Notes: a model not told the origin generated them from the sequence alone. A DNA stretch of 64,000 bases from Vigna angularis (GCF_016808095.1 NC_068975.1:3713501-3777500), one strand, 5' to 3'. Counted from the stretch's first letter, positions 13,531-25,139 are shown. Numbers and translations are program-made.

Positions 13531-13539
13531 ATTTATATA
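13531..13539 (-). promoter_or_regulatory. TATA box of the EC1-type gene
   Basis: On the minus strand this reads TATATAAAT, 70 bp before the ATG, placing the transcript start about 40 bp upstream of the start codon. Confidence 0.6.
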
Positions 13540-14584
13540 GTGGGGGGAGTGTTAGTAACGGCTGATTTTTGGGGAGATGAAGAGGGTGGAAATAACTATG
13601 CTGTGGTTACATAAGGAGAAAGAATAAGGATTTTTCATCTGGTGGATATTAATGTGGGATATGAAGATTCTGTTGAATTTAAATGGAAACTGATTCTGTA
13701 TTATGCAAGTGTGTCTATTTGTGTTCTTCATATTGGATGGTCACTTGTTAGAGACTATTCAACTCAAATATTCTTTGATGTTAAGAAGACGAAAAGTTAA
13801 AAATAAACGAGTCTGCATAAAGAAGGTGAAGAACTCAAAAGTTAATCATTATACGTTACGAGGTGATCAAATTTTAAGACTTATATGAAGGTAATTTATG
13901 ACATTTAGATAACTTCACTTTTTTCAGTAAAATTTGCATAGATACGTAACACTATCAAAACTTGAGATAAAACTAAAATTTTGCATGTCCAATAATTCTA
14001 TACATAGATGAAAAAAGATAATTTAAAGTAGTGTTATCACTACCAGCTGGCCGTGATTGATTGCCATGTACTTGGAATAGTGTATTTTGTTGGGGTGCCA
14101 GCACTTAGGTTACATTAAGTTTCTTTTGTTCATAAGAGGTAGTGTGCATCCATTTTAGAGGGGATTCCTGTGTAAAACTAAAACTTGGGGTTACGTTTCA
14201 TGGAAGGGGTTTTCTTATTTTGAAAAAGCTAGGGGTTTGTTTTCTTTAAAAGCAAAAGTTTGTTTTGGAAATTCTCTTGAACTCAATCAATGATTAAAGT
14301 CAAGGTTTTGAGGTCGCAGATTAGTGGTGCGCTGCATTTCTTTTAATTATTTATAAATAATTAGATGTTTCAATATTACATTTTAAGTTTAGGAACTATT
14401 TTATGTATAATTATGTTAGGTAAATTTATTTATGAACTATCAAAATTTATTTACATTTTGATGTGTTAATAGAAACAATATTGATTATTTTGCTTGATAT
14501 TGATTATTTAGACTGTATTATGTATATGATTGAATTTTATGCAGGTCTGGATATAGATAGTAGTTCATACAAATCAAATTTTAA
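13540..14584. other. Intergenic, includes the EC1-type upstream region
   Basis: No supported gene. The 61-codon frame at 13703-13888 (+) has no recognisable motif. No terminal repeats seen. Confidence 0.5.
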
Positions 14585-14896
14585 AAAAAAAACATCCCGG
14601 CTATAACCTCATCAGGTATAAAAGTGAGACTCCTTTATACCTGTGTCCAACACTAGCAGGTATAAAAAAGTGATCTTTTTTTAACAAATGAGACTTTTTA
14701 TACTTGGTCTCATAATATCAGGTGTAAAAAAATCAGACTTTTACACCTGTTACAAACAGAACCGGTGTAAAAGTTAGATTTTTTATGCCGGTTCTAGAAC
14801 AGGCGTAAAAAAGTGTAAACTTTCTATATCCTCTGCTTGAGAATCGGTGTAAAAAGCCCTTTTTAACAGGTATAAAAAATATTTTTTGCACTAGTG
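14585..14896. mobile_element. Truncated end of a CACTA transposon
   Basis: Ends exactly with CACTAGTG (14889-14896) and is packed with inverted and direct copies of a subterminal motif like CAGGTATAAAAA / CGGTGTAAAAAG (at least ten). This is the usual make-up of a CACTA subterminal region bound by the element's own accessory protein. No matching CACTA start lies to the left, so only one end is present. The motif differs from the CCTCGGTT motif of the two complete elements to the right, so it is a different family. Confidence 0.6.
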
Positions 14897-14939
14897 AATG
14901 ATAACTAATAATATTGAAACACAAAATAATAATTAATTA

Positions 14940-15150
14940 AATTAAATTTGGTGGGTTGGTGAGCCAACATTGCCCACCACGGGTTCAACCAGGTGAGCCG
15001 GGTTCTAAATGAGTCGAGTTCTAAATGAACCGGGTTGAAAACTAGCCTGCACAAAAAAAATAAACTTTTTTCAAACTAAATTCGGCTCAAACCCGTGGTG
15101 AGCTGGGTTGGTTCGCGGGTTACAATCCATTTTGACAACACTACTTCTGA
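14940..15150. repeat. Dispersed repeat with GGTTCAACC/AACCCGTGG-type inverted words
   Basis: GC-richer island (words such as CACCACGGGTTCAACC, GTGAGCCGGGTTC, AACCCGTGGTGAGC) with a rough inverted symmetry about its centre near 15050. It resembles common non-autonomous DNA-element ends in plants. Boundaries and superfamily not determined. Confidence 0.3.
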
Positions 15151-15249
15151 AGTCTCTTTATCCTTTCTTACTTCGGTAAGGTTTTCTTAATTAAATTTTG
15201 GTAAAGTTTCCTACTCCGTTGATGGTTTCACTAGTAAAAAAAGTAGATT

Positions 15250-15870
15250 TAACTTCGCCCATTACGCTTCGGTTTTGTCAAAACCGAAGCGTATTCCAAC
15301 GCGGTGGCATTTCTGTAATTCTGAATGATCTTATATGCCTCGGTTCGAACATAACCGAAGCCTACTCCACATACTGCCTCGGTTCGTAGAGGCAACCGAA
15401 GCATATACGTTTAAAAAAATTACTCATTCAGACGTTTCAACTGCTCACTTTTTTAGGACAAAGATACTGCCTCGGTTAGCACTTCCAACCGAGGCAGTAT
15501 GCCCTGCTTTTCCTGCCACGTTGCCCTGCTTCCACTGACAACCTTTTCGAAACAGTGCTATGGCCTCGGTTAGTACTAAGAACCGAGGTCGTATCGATGT
15601 CTGATCATCTGACACTGTGAACTGCTTCTTCTGACCACTGTGAACTGCTTCTTCTGAACATGGACAGTTTATCAGGCTACTGCCTCGGTTGCTAGAAACC
15701 GAAGCCGTAGAGGACTTTCCGCCTCGGGTTGGCGGAAAACCGAGGCATATAGCCAAATTTATTTTCAAAAATTGAATTTACTGGAATGTTTATGCCGCGG
15801 TCTGGCATATAACTGAAGCCGTAGAGTCCTTTCTGACTCGGTTTTTTGGTTAACCGAGGTAAATTCCGTT
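15250..15870. repeat. CACTA subterminal repeat array, left side
   Basis: Repeated TGCCTCGGTT and its complement AACCGAGGC in pairs that could form small hairpins, spaced roughly every 40-110 bp. In the family such repeats bind the TNPA-type accessory protein. Confidence 0.75.
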
Positions 15871-15889
15871 TTATATTTTCCCAGGCAAC

Positions 15890-16228
15890 GCTTCTTCTTC
15901 TTCACGCGAGTTTCGTTCTTCACTCACTGTTCCTCTTCCACTGCGATTTCGTTGCCGCCACTCCCCCTCCGCGGTCTTGCTTTCGTTTGCTCTCGTTCTC
16001 CGGCCTCAACCGTCCACGACAGTGTCCTCTCGCTGTGCGCTACCTCCGACAACGCTGCCACCTCCGAGAACGCTGCTGCCTCCGACGACGTTGCCGCCTC
16101 TGACGACGCTGCTGCCTCCGACGACGCTGCTGCCTGCGCCGGTCACACTCCGTCACTGCAGCCGCCACCGGTCACAGTTTGCCTCCGTGCCTCAATCGTC
16201 CACTTGCATTTCTTACGCGCATTTCACG
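15890..16228 (+). other. Likely 5' untranslated first exon of the CACTA gene
   Basis: A GC-rich block just inside the left subterminal array, ending at a GT donor (CACGGTTAG, about 16228). The next acceptor is TTGTGACAG at about 16906, four bases before the ATG of the coding part. The block has short in-frame triplet-like repeats (GACGACGCTGCTGCC type, 16080-16140). Frames open through it have low-complexity content and are not proposed as protein. Exon status is inferred from position and splice-like sites. Confidence 0.4.
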
Positions 16229-16910
16229 GTTAGTTGAATATATTCGACTTTGGTAGTAAATTTACTGTTTGATTGATAATAATGGATGAGAGATTGATAT
16301 ATTGGCCATAGTAGCAATTATAGAATTATTTGATAATAAAATTTTGGTATTTGTTTGATAATAATTGTTGTGAGATGTTATAGTGGTGATGAATAGAATT
16401 AGAAATAGAATTATTAATAAAATTAGAAATAGAATTATATAGTTATTTGATTATAAAGTTTTGATATTTGTTTGATAATTGTTGTTGGGATATTGATATA
16501 TTTGTTATTGTTATTTGATGATTACATTGGTATAATGGTTATTGTATTAAATTGGTTGATTTGTTGATTAGATAAAGTTTAAGGTTGGAAATCATGAGTT
16601 GTTTGCTTCAATATATTGTTTGTTGTTGTAATTTAGCCTTAGTTTCCCGTTTGAGATTCAATACAAAAATTATTTACTATCTCCAGACTTTTTGAACAAA
16701 TGTACTTTTTTTACAAATGTACTTTTGGATGACGACCCTCTAATTGATGATATACAAGCAATACGAGAAGATCACAATGAGGGAATATATATATGACCAA
16801 TCCATATGATTATGTATGAATTTCATGTTTGTTTAAATTTTTATGGCTTTTGTTAAGTAATATATGTAAGTCTTTTATTTATATTTCATCTTATTTATTG
16901 TGACAGATAT

Positions 16911-19855
16911 ATGGCTGAGTCACCTCATTTGTCGGGCGATGAAGTCCCCACCACTTCTAGACGGACGAGAGGAGCAACGAGGTTACGACAGCTTCTACTT
17001 AGAAGAAATGCAGGTGAGAGGACACCTGTCATTATTGACGTGGTCACTGGAGTTGCATCTGGCCCAAATGCAGATGTATTTAGGTCTTACCTTGGAGTAT
17101 TGACACGTGATCGTATCTCTATACTTACTCCATCGTTTGACCATGTTTCTGAGGCTGATCGGAATCTCATCTGGCAAGATCTATTGGTAAGTTAAGCAAT
17201 ATTGCTCAATCTTCTATATTCAGTATATTGATAAATCTGTAGATATATGAGGTTATTACTTTCTTTATTGCAGATAACATTTGATATGCCAAACGTCGAG
17301 AGCTTAAGGAATAGGTGTTTATCTGCAATTGCAGAATGCTTTCGAGGGTTTAAGACAAAATTGACGTCTAGATATATATTTGGACCAAAAAGTGATGAAA
17401 ATCCATGTTCCAAATATTCAGCAATTGACGAAGAAACATGGCGTCAGTTTGTAGAGCTTCGTTCTTCTGAGGCGTGGCAGGTAACTGTAGTAAAATCATT
17501 CAATTTTTCCTTCGTAATTATTTACCATGACAACTGTTAAATTTTGTCACAGGAAAAAAGGTCAAAAGCACAAGGAATAAGCGCTCAGAATAAAAATCCA
17601 CACCTCCTGTCTCGTGGTGGATATAGGAAGCTTGAAGAGAAAATAATGAAGCAGAAGTCAGATAGTAGACTTCCACTTTCTGAGGGTGATGACCCTCTTC
17701 CTCCTCCTTCACCACCATCTCGGCACGACAAGTGGAAGTTAGCCCGTATGAGACCATCGGGCTCCTACACTTCCGAGTCTGCTAGAGAAATATCTGAAAG
17801 AATTGTAAGATGTCATTTCTTATTATATTACATTAATTTTGTTATATATCTAACATGTATATTAAAAATCCATTGAACTGTTGTTATGTGACAGGACTCC
17901 TTGGTTGAGAAGAGCTCCCAAGGTCAATTCACACAAGAAGGTCGTCAAGATATTCTTACCACAGCTATTGGACGACCTGAGCACCCAGGACGGGTGCGTG
18001 CTGCTGGGACTGGCATAGGCATACGACATTTTTTTGGGTCTTCCTCGCGTCCATATTCATATGAAAAGATGAAGGACGAAATAAGAAAAGAGATGACGCA
18101 GGAGATCACAAAGAAGGTTCGAGCAGAGTTATATGATGAAGTTGCTGAAATGGTTGCGCGCCAGTTCCAGCAGCATTATGAGGATTATGGCAATCGTCCT
18201 CCACCATCTCCTATAGCGGAACATGCTGTGCCCCCTACAGGTAAGGTTATTTATTTTTGCTTACTAATTTACTTTATGCATAAACTAACATTTAATTTGA
18301 CAGGTAGAAGCGGTAAAGGAAGTTGCTCAGCTGCCGGTGCCCCAGGGGACGACTTGGATGACACTCGTCCATGTGAGTTATATATTCTCTCTGATACTGG
18401 GACCATGCTAGTGGCTCGTGGTACAGTGTATGAGACAGCCACTGTAGTGCATGGGGTACAGCTTGCAGAAGATGAGGTCAAGGTCACGGTCGATGAAGTT
18501 GTCATAGCGGATGCCGTTCTTCCTGTGCCTACAGATGAGTTCTTCACTGTGGAAGAAGCATTTAGGTCCTTTGTCGCCTGGCCTAGACATTTGGTTGGTC
18601 ATGTATCTAATCCCCCGGTAAACACTCGTACTATATACTTCTTAATTTTAATATTTACTTCTAATTGACGTTATAACAACCAATTTTGCATTTAACAGCA
18701 GATAGGTCAAGAGGGAAGTCCTAGACCGAAGAAGACTCATTTATCTGAGGATGACCCTCTTGGTGCGTTAGATGACCTTGCTAAACTCATTTCAGAAGTG
18801 CCGATGAATGTACATTGGGATCCTACTACATTTGGAAGAGAATCTCATATCCCATTGTACTTGCATCAGCAAGATGTTAGGGAGCTTGCGTCGGGGAGAG
18901 ATGAAATTAATATTACACTCATTCAGCTGTGGATGATGTAAGTTTATGAAAACTTTTATATATATTGGTATTTTATGAACTTACTTACATCATATTATTT
19001 CTTCATTTTAGGTATCTGTTTGATGTTAGTAACAAGAAGGGGTTCAACGATGTATATGGGTTCATTGACCCTTCTATGACTCATGAGAGAAATAAATTTG
19101 ATGATATCCAGACATACATCACCACCTGCTTTGGAACGGGGAAGGAGATATATTTTCTCCCTTATATACATGGGTAAGTGAAGTTTGTTAACTTCAACAC
19201 ATTCATTTATTAATTTTGGTATATCATTCATAAGTTATTACCAATTTCAGGTGTCATTGGCAGCTACTTGTGATCTCCGTACCGGAGAACACGGCTGTTT
19301 GGTTTTGTTCGTTGCATAAGTCTCCTCCCAGCCCTCTTAGACATGCAGTAGATTGGTAAGAATCTCAATGTCTGGTCCTTTTTTTATATAAATGTATGCT
19401 AAAAGAATTTCTTTTGATAGTTCCCTTGCAGCACATATGATGTTATCTGGGAGATCTACTGCTACAGCTAAAAAGCTTGCATGGGTTTCTCTTAAGGTTT
19501 GGTATTTTAGTCCATACTTTGTTACATTTGCTTCCATTCAAATGATGTTACTTAACATTTTATAATTATGATGATATATTGTAGTGTAATAGACAAATGG
19601 GGTCATACGAATGTGATTACTACGTTATGTTTTGGATGATGACCATCATTCGTGCACATTACACCACTGGATGGGAAACGGTAATATTTAGGTTTGAATT
19701 TTATGTTCTCTATATTTGGATTTCATATACACTAATTGAAATCATTGTACTTTATGCAGAGATTTAATAGGACTGCTCCAATTCCAGAGAAGTCAAGCCA
19801 ACTTGTGAGGAAAACACTTGCAAGATATGTAATTCGTTTATATAATAGTATGTAG
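16911..19855 (+). CDS. CACTA-encoded TNPA-like protein with C-terminal Ulp1-like (C48) peptidase domain
   Basis: Eleven exons join without a stop to 722 residues: 16911-17186, 17274-17480, 17553-17804, 17895-18240, 18304-18617, 18699-18937, 19012-19173, 19251-19355, 19421-19496, 19585-19680, 19760-19855. Residues about 1-250 (an Arg-rich start, then ITFDMP, SRYIFGP, WRQFVELR) resemble the plant En/Spm 'Transposase_24' region. Residues about 290-325 are a charged probable coiled coil (KMKDEIRKEMTQEITKK). Exon 5 (ELYILSDTGTMLVARGTVYE...) resembles the domain I recall as DUF8039. Exons 8-10 carry the cysteine-peptidase core: His in CHWQLL, Gln in NRQMGS, Cys in YECDYYVM. The usual catalytic Asp after the His block reads Cys (VWFCSLHK), a change I recall in plant transposon-linked relatives, so activity is uncertain. 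The role in transposition is inferred. Confidence 0.82.
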
Positions 19856-19859
19856 TAGT

Positions 19860-20180
19860 AGATATTAGAATATACTAAGTTTTAAGTTTATGTTTCTAAG
19901 TTGTTTTATGCTTTTCTACGTTACTATAAATTGAACATGTACATTGCATTGATTTATGCTTGGTCCCTTGATTTATGATTGCATTGGATTTATTTATGCT
20001 TCTAAGAATTTGATTTATGATTTGATTCAATATATTTATGTTTTAATATAGATTTCATTTAAAATATATATTTCTGCAACATTATGGACTGTTCTGGTTA
20101 TTGAAAAATATGCAGGTCTGTTTTTGTGAATGGGAATGTTGCAGAAACTGACACCATTTTAAAAAAAAAACGTACTTATA
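19860..20180. other. 3' flank of the CACTA gene
   Basis: AT-rich DNA between the stop codon and the right subterminal array, with no coding signal. It would contain the 3' UTR. Confidence 0.5.
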
Positions 20181-20530
20181 TGCCTCGGTTCTGGTCAAAA
20201 CCGATGTCGAAAGACCACTTACGGCCTCGGTTGTGGTCAAACCCGAAGCAGAATGTGTAGCGAAGGAGGAAAAAAAAACTGGAATCTACTGCCTCGGTTC
20301 AGGACACACCCGAGGCAGTAAAGTGGAAGTTACGGCCTCGGTTGAGACGAACCGAGGCCTAATGTGCTACGAACAAATAAAATTAAAAAAACGTAAATCT
20401 TTTATGCCTCGGGTGGGGCTCAACCGAGGCCGTATAGGGGGACGTTATGCCTCGGTTGACAACCGAGACCAAAAGTGTCTGACTTTTTACCTCGCCTGAA
20501 TATGCCTCGGTTCATAAACCGCTGCCTATA
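20180..20530. repeat. CACTA subterminal repeat array, right side
   Basis: Counterpart of the left array: TGCCTCGGTT / AACCGAGGC copies in alternating orientation, ending shortly before the terminal CACTAGTG. Confidence 0.75.
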
Positions 20531-20689
20531 GCCAAAAATAACCGCTGTCGTTTCTCCTTATTGTACTAGTGTTTGAAGAGAATAGTTGAAGTTATCTTAA
20601 ATTAAATTAAACTATAAGTGATTAATAAATTAATTATTAAAATAATTAACAAGACACAATACTATAAACTTTTTTTTTCTATAAATAAA

Positions 20690-21066
20690 TTTTTAACATT
20701 TTTAGTTTAGATATACCACGCATTTATATTAACAGTAGATAAATCTATAAATATATATTAGACATACATTGATTAAATGAGTCTAACATACATTAGATAA
20801 ATATAACAAAAAACATTAGATTAGTCTAGCAATATAAACATTAGATGAGTTTGTTCATATAATGATTAAATGAATATAACAAAAAATATTACACAAGTCA
20901 TTCCATACATTGATAAGGTGAGTCTAAGAATACACTGATTAAACGAATATAATAAAAAATATTAAACGAGATTGTCTATCCACTGATTATATAAGTTTAA
21001 TAATACACATTATAGGAGTCTCTTCATATAATCACTAGACAAGTATAACAAAAACAATAAACAAAT
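20690..21066. repeat. Degenerate tandem repeat, left part
   Basis: Irregular copies of words like ACATTAGATGAGTTTG, TGATTAAATGAGTCTA and ATATAACAAAAAATATT, each separated by roughly 35-45 bp. The same words resume at 45808-46160, on the far side of the solo LTR, so the repeat was one block before the LTR element inserted. Confidence 0.55.
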
Positions 21067-21615
21067 TGTAAGACCCTAGGAAATTATGGTAATTAAGAAA
21101 TAATGTGGCTATGAGACTTGGACATTATTGTTTGAAAATTGGTGTTTGATGATTAATTATTTTCTAAAATTATAATTATTACGTTTATTATTTAATGTTA
21201 TTATTGATTAAGTGAAACACACTAGTACAAAAAGAAGATTTAAACTCGCACAATAGGCTTCGGTTTAGGAGCAACCGAAGCCTATCAAAACGCGGTGAAA
21301 TTTTCGTAGTTTAGTCAAACTTTTTTGCCTCGGTTCAAGGGGAACCGAGGCATATACATCATATGACCTCGGTTAAAATTTCAACTGATGCCTAACACCC
21401 TAAAAAATTTCTACAGATTTGACTTTTGGCCTGACAGCTTTTTGAATCCTGATCTACTGCCTCGGTTCACTGGGAACCCGAGACATATATATCTTATGAC
21501 CTCGATTAAAATTCCAACCAACGCCTTAACACTTGAAAAATTGTTTTTTGAATCCTGATATTTTGCCTTCTAAGGACCCGAAGCACATTAATTGGATAAT
21601 TTAGAAGCATGGGGA

Positions 21616-21841
21616 GAGATGGGCTCCGCCTTCAAACTACTTCAGATTCAGAAGCAACACAACATAATCAACCGTGGCGCCACCGTTCTCGACCTCGACT
21701 GAGCTTTCGGAGGGTGCCTCCAAGTGCCTTGTCAGAGCTTGGGACCCTTCCACGGCGGAGGCTCTGTCCTCGGCGTCGACACCAAAAAAGTCAAGGTTCC
21801 CCCTCTTCACTATGATTCTAGGGTTCAGACCATCTCTGCAG
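21616..21841 (+). pseudogene. Captured fragment of an FtsJ-like rRNA (ribose-2'-O) methyltransferase gene
   Basis: Read in the frame starting at 21616, the DNA encodes the start of an FtsJ/RrmJ SAM-binding domain: SAFKLLQIQKQHNI, then GATVLDLD at the SAM-binding loop, then LQVPCQSLGP, then VLGVDTKKVKVPPLH and DSRVQTISA. A TGA stop falls directly after LDLD, where the family has the Gly-rich loop, and the loop is further damaged. The fragment ends at what looks like the original exon boundary (GCAG, then GTTTCG). It is the N-terminal third of the domain only, so it has no enzyme function here. Identification is by motif order and recall. Confidence 0.75.
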
Positions 21842-22353
21842 GTTTCGATTTCTGTATGGTGCTATTCTCGTTGGAGGTTGAAGCTTTATGGTTTCAGTCA
21901 TGGAGGCGCAACTTGGGATTTAGGATTTATCTATTTTTGGGTTTGGTTTGATTTTGCAGGTTCATGTTGTCTGATGATGATGAATGGAGATTAACAGGGT
22001 TGCATCATGGAGACGAACATGGAGGTTGGCAGCGACGCTAGGTGGTGATGAACGGAGCTTCGTGATGGTGCGTCAATGGAGGTTTTTGGTGAAGAAGATG
22101 AGTGCAGCGACTTTCGATTAGGGTTTTTCTGATTGTAGGTCTGTGTTGATGATGGTGGTGCAAATTAGGGTTTGATGGCGACGACATTGACGGTGAAGAT
22201 GATTAACGATGGTGCTAGGTTGCGGTGATGGATGCCGGCGGCACATGATAGGTTCGTTGTGGATGGTTGCCGTTTGGCTATGATCATCAGGCACAATGAG
22301 AATCTTAAGAAACAGGAGATGAACGAATATATGCTTTTGGTGATTCAAAAGGG

Positions 22354-22640
22354 GATTTTCAAAACAGAGAAAAAATGCGAGTGGAAAAGGCACTTCGGCA
22401 GCTTTATGGTCGTTTCTTCTACAGATTTCCAAGTGGAGAATCCACGACTTATGTGTATGATAGAATAACTGGTAATATTAATACATATATGTTGTTCAAG
22501 AATCAAAGTTACGAAGTTAAGTACTGATGTAGAGTTTTATACTTGTGGTTGAGAACAAATATTAATATTTTGGAAGGTATCAACCACTTGAGGAGAGGAA
22601 AACAAAGATGAACTTGGTCATCGTGTCTCACGGTCAAATG
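22354..22640 (+). pseudogene. Captured exons of a phosphoglycerate-mutase-like gene (AT74 type)
   Basis: The exon-like piece 22354-22471 reads DFQNREKMRVEKALRQLYG, then RFFYRFPSGES and YVYDRIT, ending at a GT donor. A second piece from about 22575 reads RYQPLEERKTKMNLVIVSHG, which holds the second conserved His of the histidine-phosphatase (PGAM) fold. In between is about 100 bp of intron-like DNA. Both pieces are in the order and orientation of plant AT74-like PGAM proteins. The first RHG catalytic block is not present and the second piece soon runs into unrelated DNA, so it is a partial, non-functional copy. Confidence 0.7.
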
Positions 22641-22865
22641 GAAATATGCTCGTCAATGGAAATATTCTTGTCAATGGAAATATTCATTTTGTTTACTTTA
22701 TTGAATTAAAAATAGGTTATTGAAATCTAAGAGGAATGTGCATGAACATGATCGGTAAGAATCATGATCTTTTCACTTTTTACTATGGATATATATTTCT
22801 TGTAATCTTCATCAGCTTTTTAATTTTTGATGAAGTATTGATTAGTTGCTATTTATTTTTGCAGG

Positions 22866-23004
22866 CTACTCAAAGATCTGGAAGACCTATCAAATCAAAT
22901 CAATATGTAGCAGGCTCAAGACCCAATACATCATTTGAGATGATGGACAAAGGCTTGATCTTAGATATTCAAAGAAAAGTAAAAAAGGGCTTGATCATCA
23001 TTTA
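22866..23004 (+). pseudogene. Possible third captured exon, unidentified
   Basis: Follows a good acceptor (TTTTTGCAG) and is open for about 45 codons (ATQRSGRPIKSNQYV..., then FEMMDKGLILDIQ) to a TAA. Composition is host-like and unlike the transposon ends. I do not recognise the source gene. It may be the last exon of an unrelated captured gene or chance. Confidence 0.35.
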
Positions 23005-23283
23005 AAGCTAAGATATAGAAAGCGAAAAAGTAAAAAAAAAAAGCTCTACTGCCTCGGTTTAGATGGAACCGAGGCGAAAAGTACTTAAAAAAAAAAAGAA
23101 GAAAAAAGCCTACTACTTTGGTTACCTGTGAACCAAGGAAAAATCCTACCCCTTTTTGCCTCGGTTCTGAAACGAGGCAAAAAGCCTAACCCTTTTTGCC
23201 TCGCCCGTATATGCCTCGGTTCAAGAACCGATGCCTATGGGCGAAAATAATTGTTGTCGTTTCCCTTGACTGCACTAGTGACA

Positions 23284-24802
23284 TATGATAGGTATATTGC
23301 TATTGGAATGATTTGGGTGGTGTGTTGTTACCAATATGATGTGTTGGATTGATGATAGGAGGGTGATTTAGGACTGAATAGGTGTGAACCAATTTCTAGA
23401 AAGAAAGAGAGTTAAAGTAAACTTTTGGGTTTTAATTTGTATTTTGGACCGAAGGGTAAAAAGATCATTTTACCCTCATTAATTAGTGTAGAAATTAAGT
23501 TATGAGGGTGTAGAAAGTAAAAGAAAGAAAAATAAATCTGAAATTAAAAGATTCTATGGTGGTTGATATTATTTTAATTAAAAAGATAAAAATAGAATAA
23601 GAAAAGATAAAAAGGAGAAATGGAAACTAGGGTTTCATAATTAACCTACATCTAAAATGAAAAAGAGAGAGATAGGGAGAGAGAGAAAGAGAGGCGGTTT
23701 TGTGAGAGAGAGAAAGAGAGGCAGTTTTGGGAGAGAAGAGGAAGAACTACAGAAATCTTAGAGATTGATGGTGTTTTAAAGTGTATACAAAGCCCTATGA
23801 TTGGTCAAGGTATGGGAAAGTCTACCTTTGTTTGTTAATTATTGTATATTATATGTGTTCTTGGTTATTTTGATTAATAATTCTTGTTGATATATGTTTA
23901 TATGATTATGAATATGGTTGTATGTTGCTCTTGTTGGGCAAAGGTTTATGTAAGCATGGGCATAGGGTTTATGTAATATTTGTGTTAGGTTTTTCGTATA
24001 AATGTATGTATGGTTGTTGGGTTATCCTAACAAAGGGTTTGATGCTAAGGGAAAATAAAGTTATGAGGCTTGGGGGTTTTCCATGCAAATGTATATGTAA
24101 GGGTGTGGTAATAATCATATGCATTACAATTGTGTTGTTTGAGTTATAATATGTATAATGATTGAATTTGGATGATTCAAGTGTTGTGATGTATGTATTC
24201 GAGTATGTTCACAAGGATATGTGATGCTTGAACATGAATGATGTTTTGGGGGACTTCCTTCGTGATTTAGGGTTGTTGGATGTGTGTTTGCAAACTTGAT
24301 TTATATCCAAGATGTGTTTCGTTTTGCAGAAAATCGATCGATTATTGCGCGTCGACATTGAGTCTGGTTGCGGGAATAATCGATTATTACTTATGATAAC
24401 CAATCATCCATTCTTGTGTGATGTTTCTGGGTGATTTTCACTGAAATAATCGATTATCAAAAGTGATAATGGATTACCACAGTGTATTTGTGTGGAAAAT
24501 GGCGAATTTGATGAAAAATGAACGTGGTTCAAGCCCATGAAGCAGTGGAATGCGTTGATACTCAAGGAATGAAAGTAAGGGATGAAGGTGTCTTCCTTGT
24601 CCTTGTGTGGCAGGATTACATGTTCCTTAGTTGGATTGCTGGACTACTCAGATGTATATGTGTGGGAAATCTATAGATGGGGCTGTAGGAGCGGCTACAA
24701 GCGGTGAGGTAGGGTACAAGAGTGTGACTGATTCTTTCCATGGTGGTGTTTATGGTGTGGTGATGCTCATTGTGTTGTTCATGATTGGGATAATCATGAT
24801 GG
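23284..24802. repeat. Middle segment of the solo gypsy LTR
   Basis: Non-coding LTR body. It includes a purine-rich GAGAGA tract (23660-23735) and several AATCGATTATCA-type words (24330-24480), which often occur in legume LTRs. The open frame at 23922-24149 has no recognisable motif. Confidence 0.5.
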
Positions 24803-25139
24803 TGTTAACTCTTTATTTTTTCCCATTTTGTTGTGTTTAGAAGTCATTTTTAGTTCATATTTGTTCTTAATTGTATAGAATTAGATTAATTTTAGGTTTT
24901 TCTATTAAATCTTTGGATTTGTAGATATTTAGTTAAAAATAGGTTTTTAGGAGTATTTTTAGTATTTTTGTAAATAAGTAGAAAATTTAATCTTTCTCTG
25001 AATTTTTTTAATAAAAGTTTTTTTTCTTTATTTTGTTTTTAATCTTTTTAATTGCTGAAATGCCTTTTATAATTGTAGATTGGGCCTTGGTTCGGCTGCA
25101 TATGAATTAATAATGCTAACACTTGGATAGCAGGTCTGA

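Larger units (their letters stand above)
15229..20571 (+). mobile_element. CACTA transposon with an intact Ulp1-like gene, lacking TNPD
   Basis: Starts CACTAGTAAAAAAAG; the far end, read on the other strand, starts CACTAGTACAATAAG. A perfect 3-bp target-site duplication TTT flanks it (15226-15228 and 20572-20574), as expected for CACTA elements. Both ends carry subterminal arrays of TGCCTCGGTT/AACCGAGGCA (15250-15870 and 20180-20530). The 5343-bp body holds one spliced gene (16911-19855). No tnp2/Transposase_21 (TNPD) coding is visible, so the element should depend on transposase made elsewhere. The second complete element (21220-23280) has related ends and the same subterminal motif. Confidence 0.93.
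21220..23280 (+). mobile_element. Non-autonomous CACTA transposon with captured gene exons
   Basis: Begins CACTAGTACAAAAAG; the other end, read inward on the minus strand, begins CACTAGTGCAGTCAAG. A perfect 3-bp duplication ACA flanks it (21217-21219, 23281-23283). It has the same CCTCGGTT subterminal motif as the element at 15229-20571 (arrays 21250-21600 and 23050-23240). Instead of transposon genes the middle holds fragments of at least two unrelated host genes in the same orientation (see 21616 and 22354) and possibly a third (22866). This is the 'gene-shuffling' type of CACTA element, comparable to the published soybean Tgm-Express elements. Confidence 0.93.

Noticed and set aside
15952..16237. 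Overlapping plus-strand frames in the GC-rich block of the CACTA element
   Set aside because: Several phases are open at once over a GAC/GCT-repeat-like sequence, and the position fits a 5' untranslated exon better.
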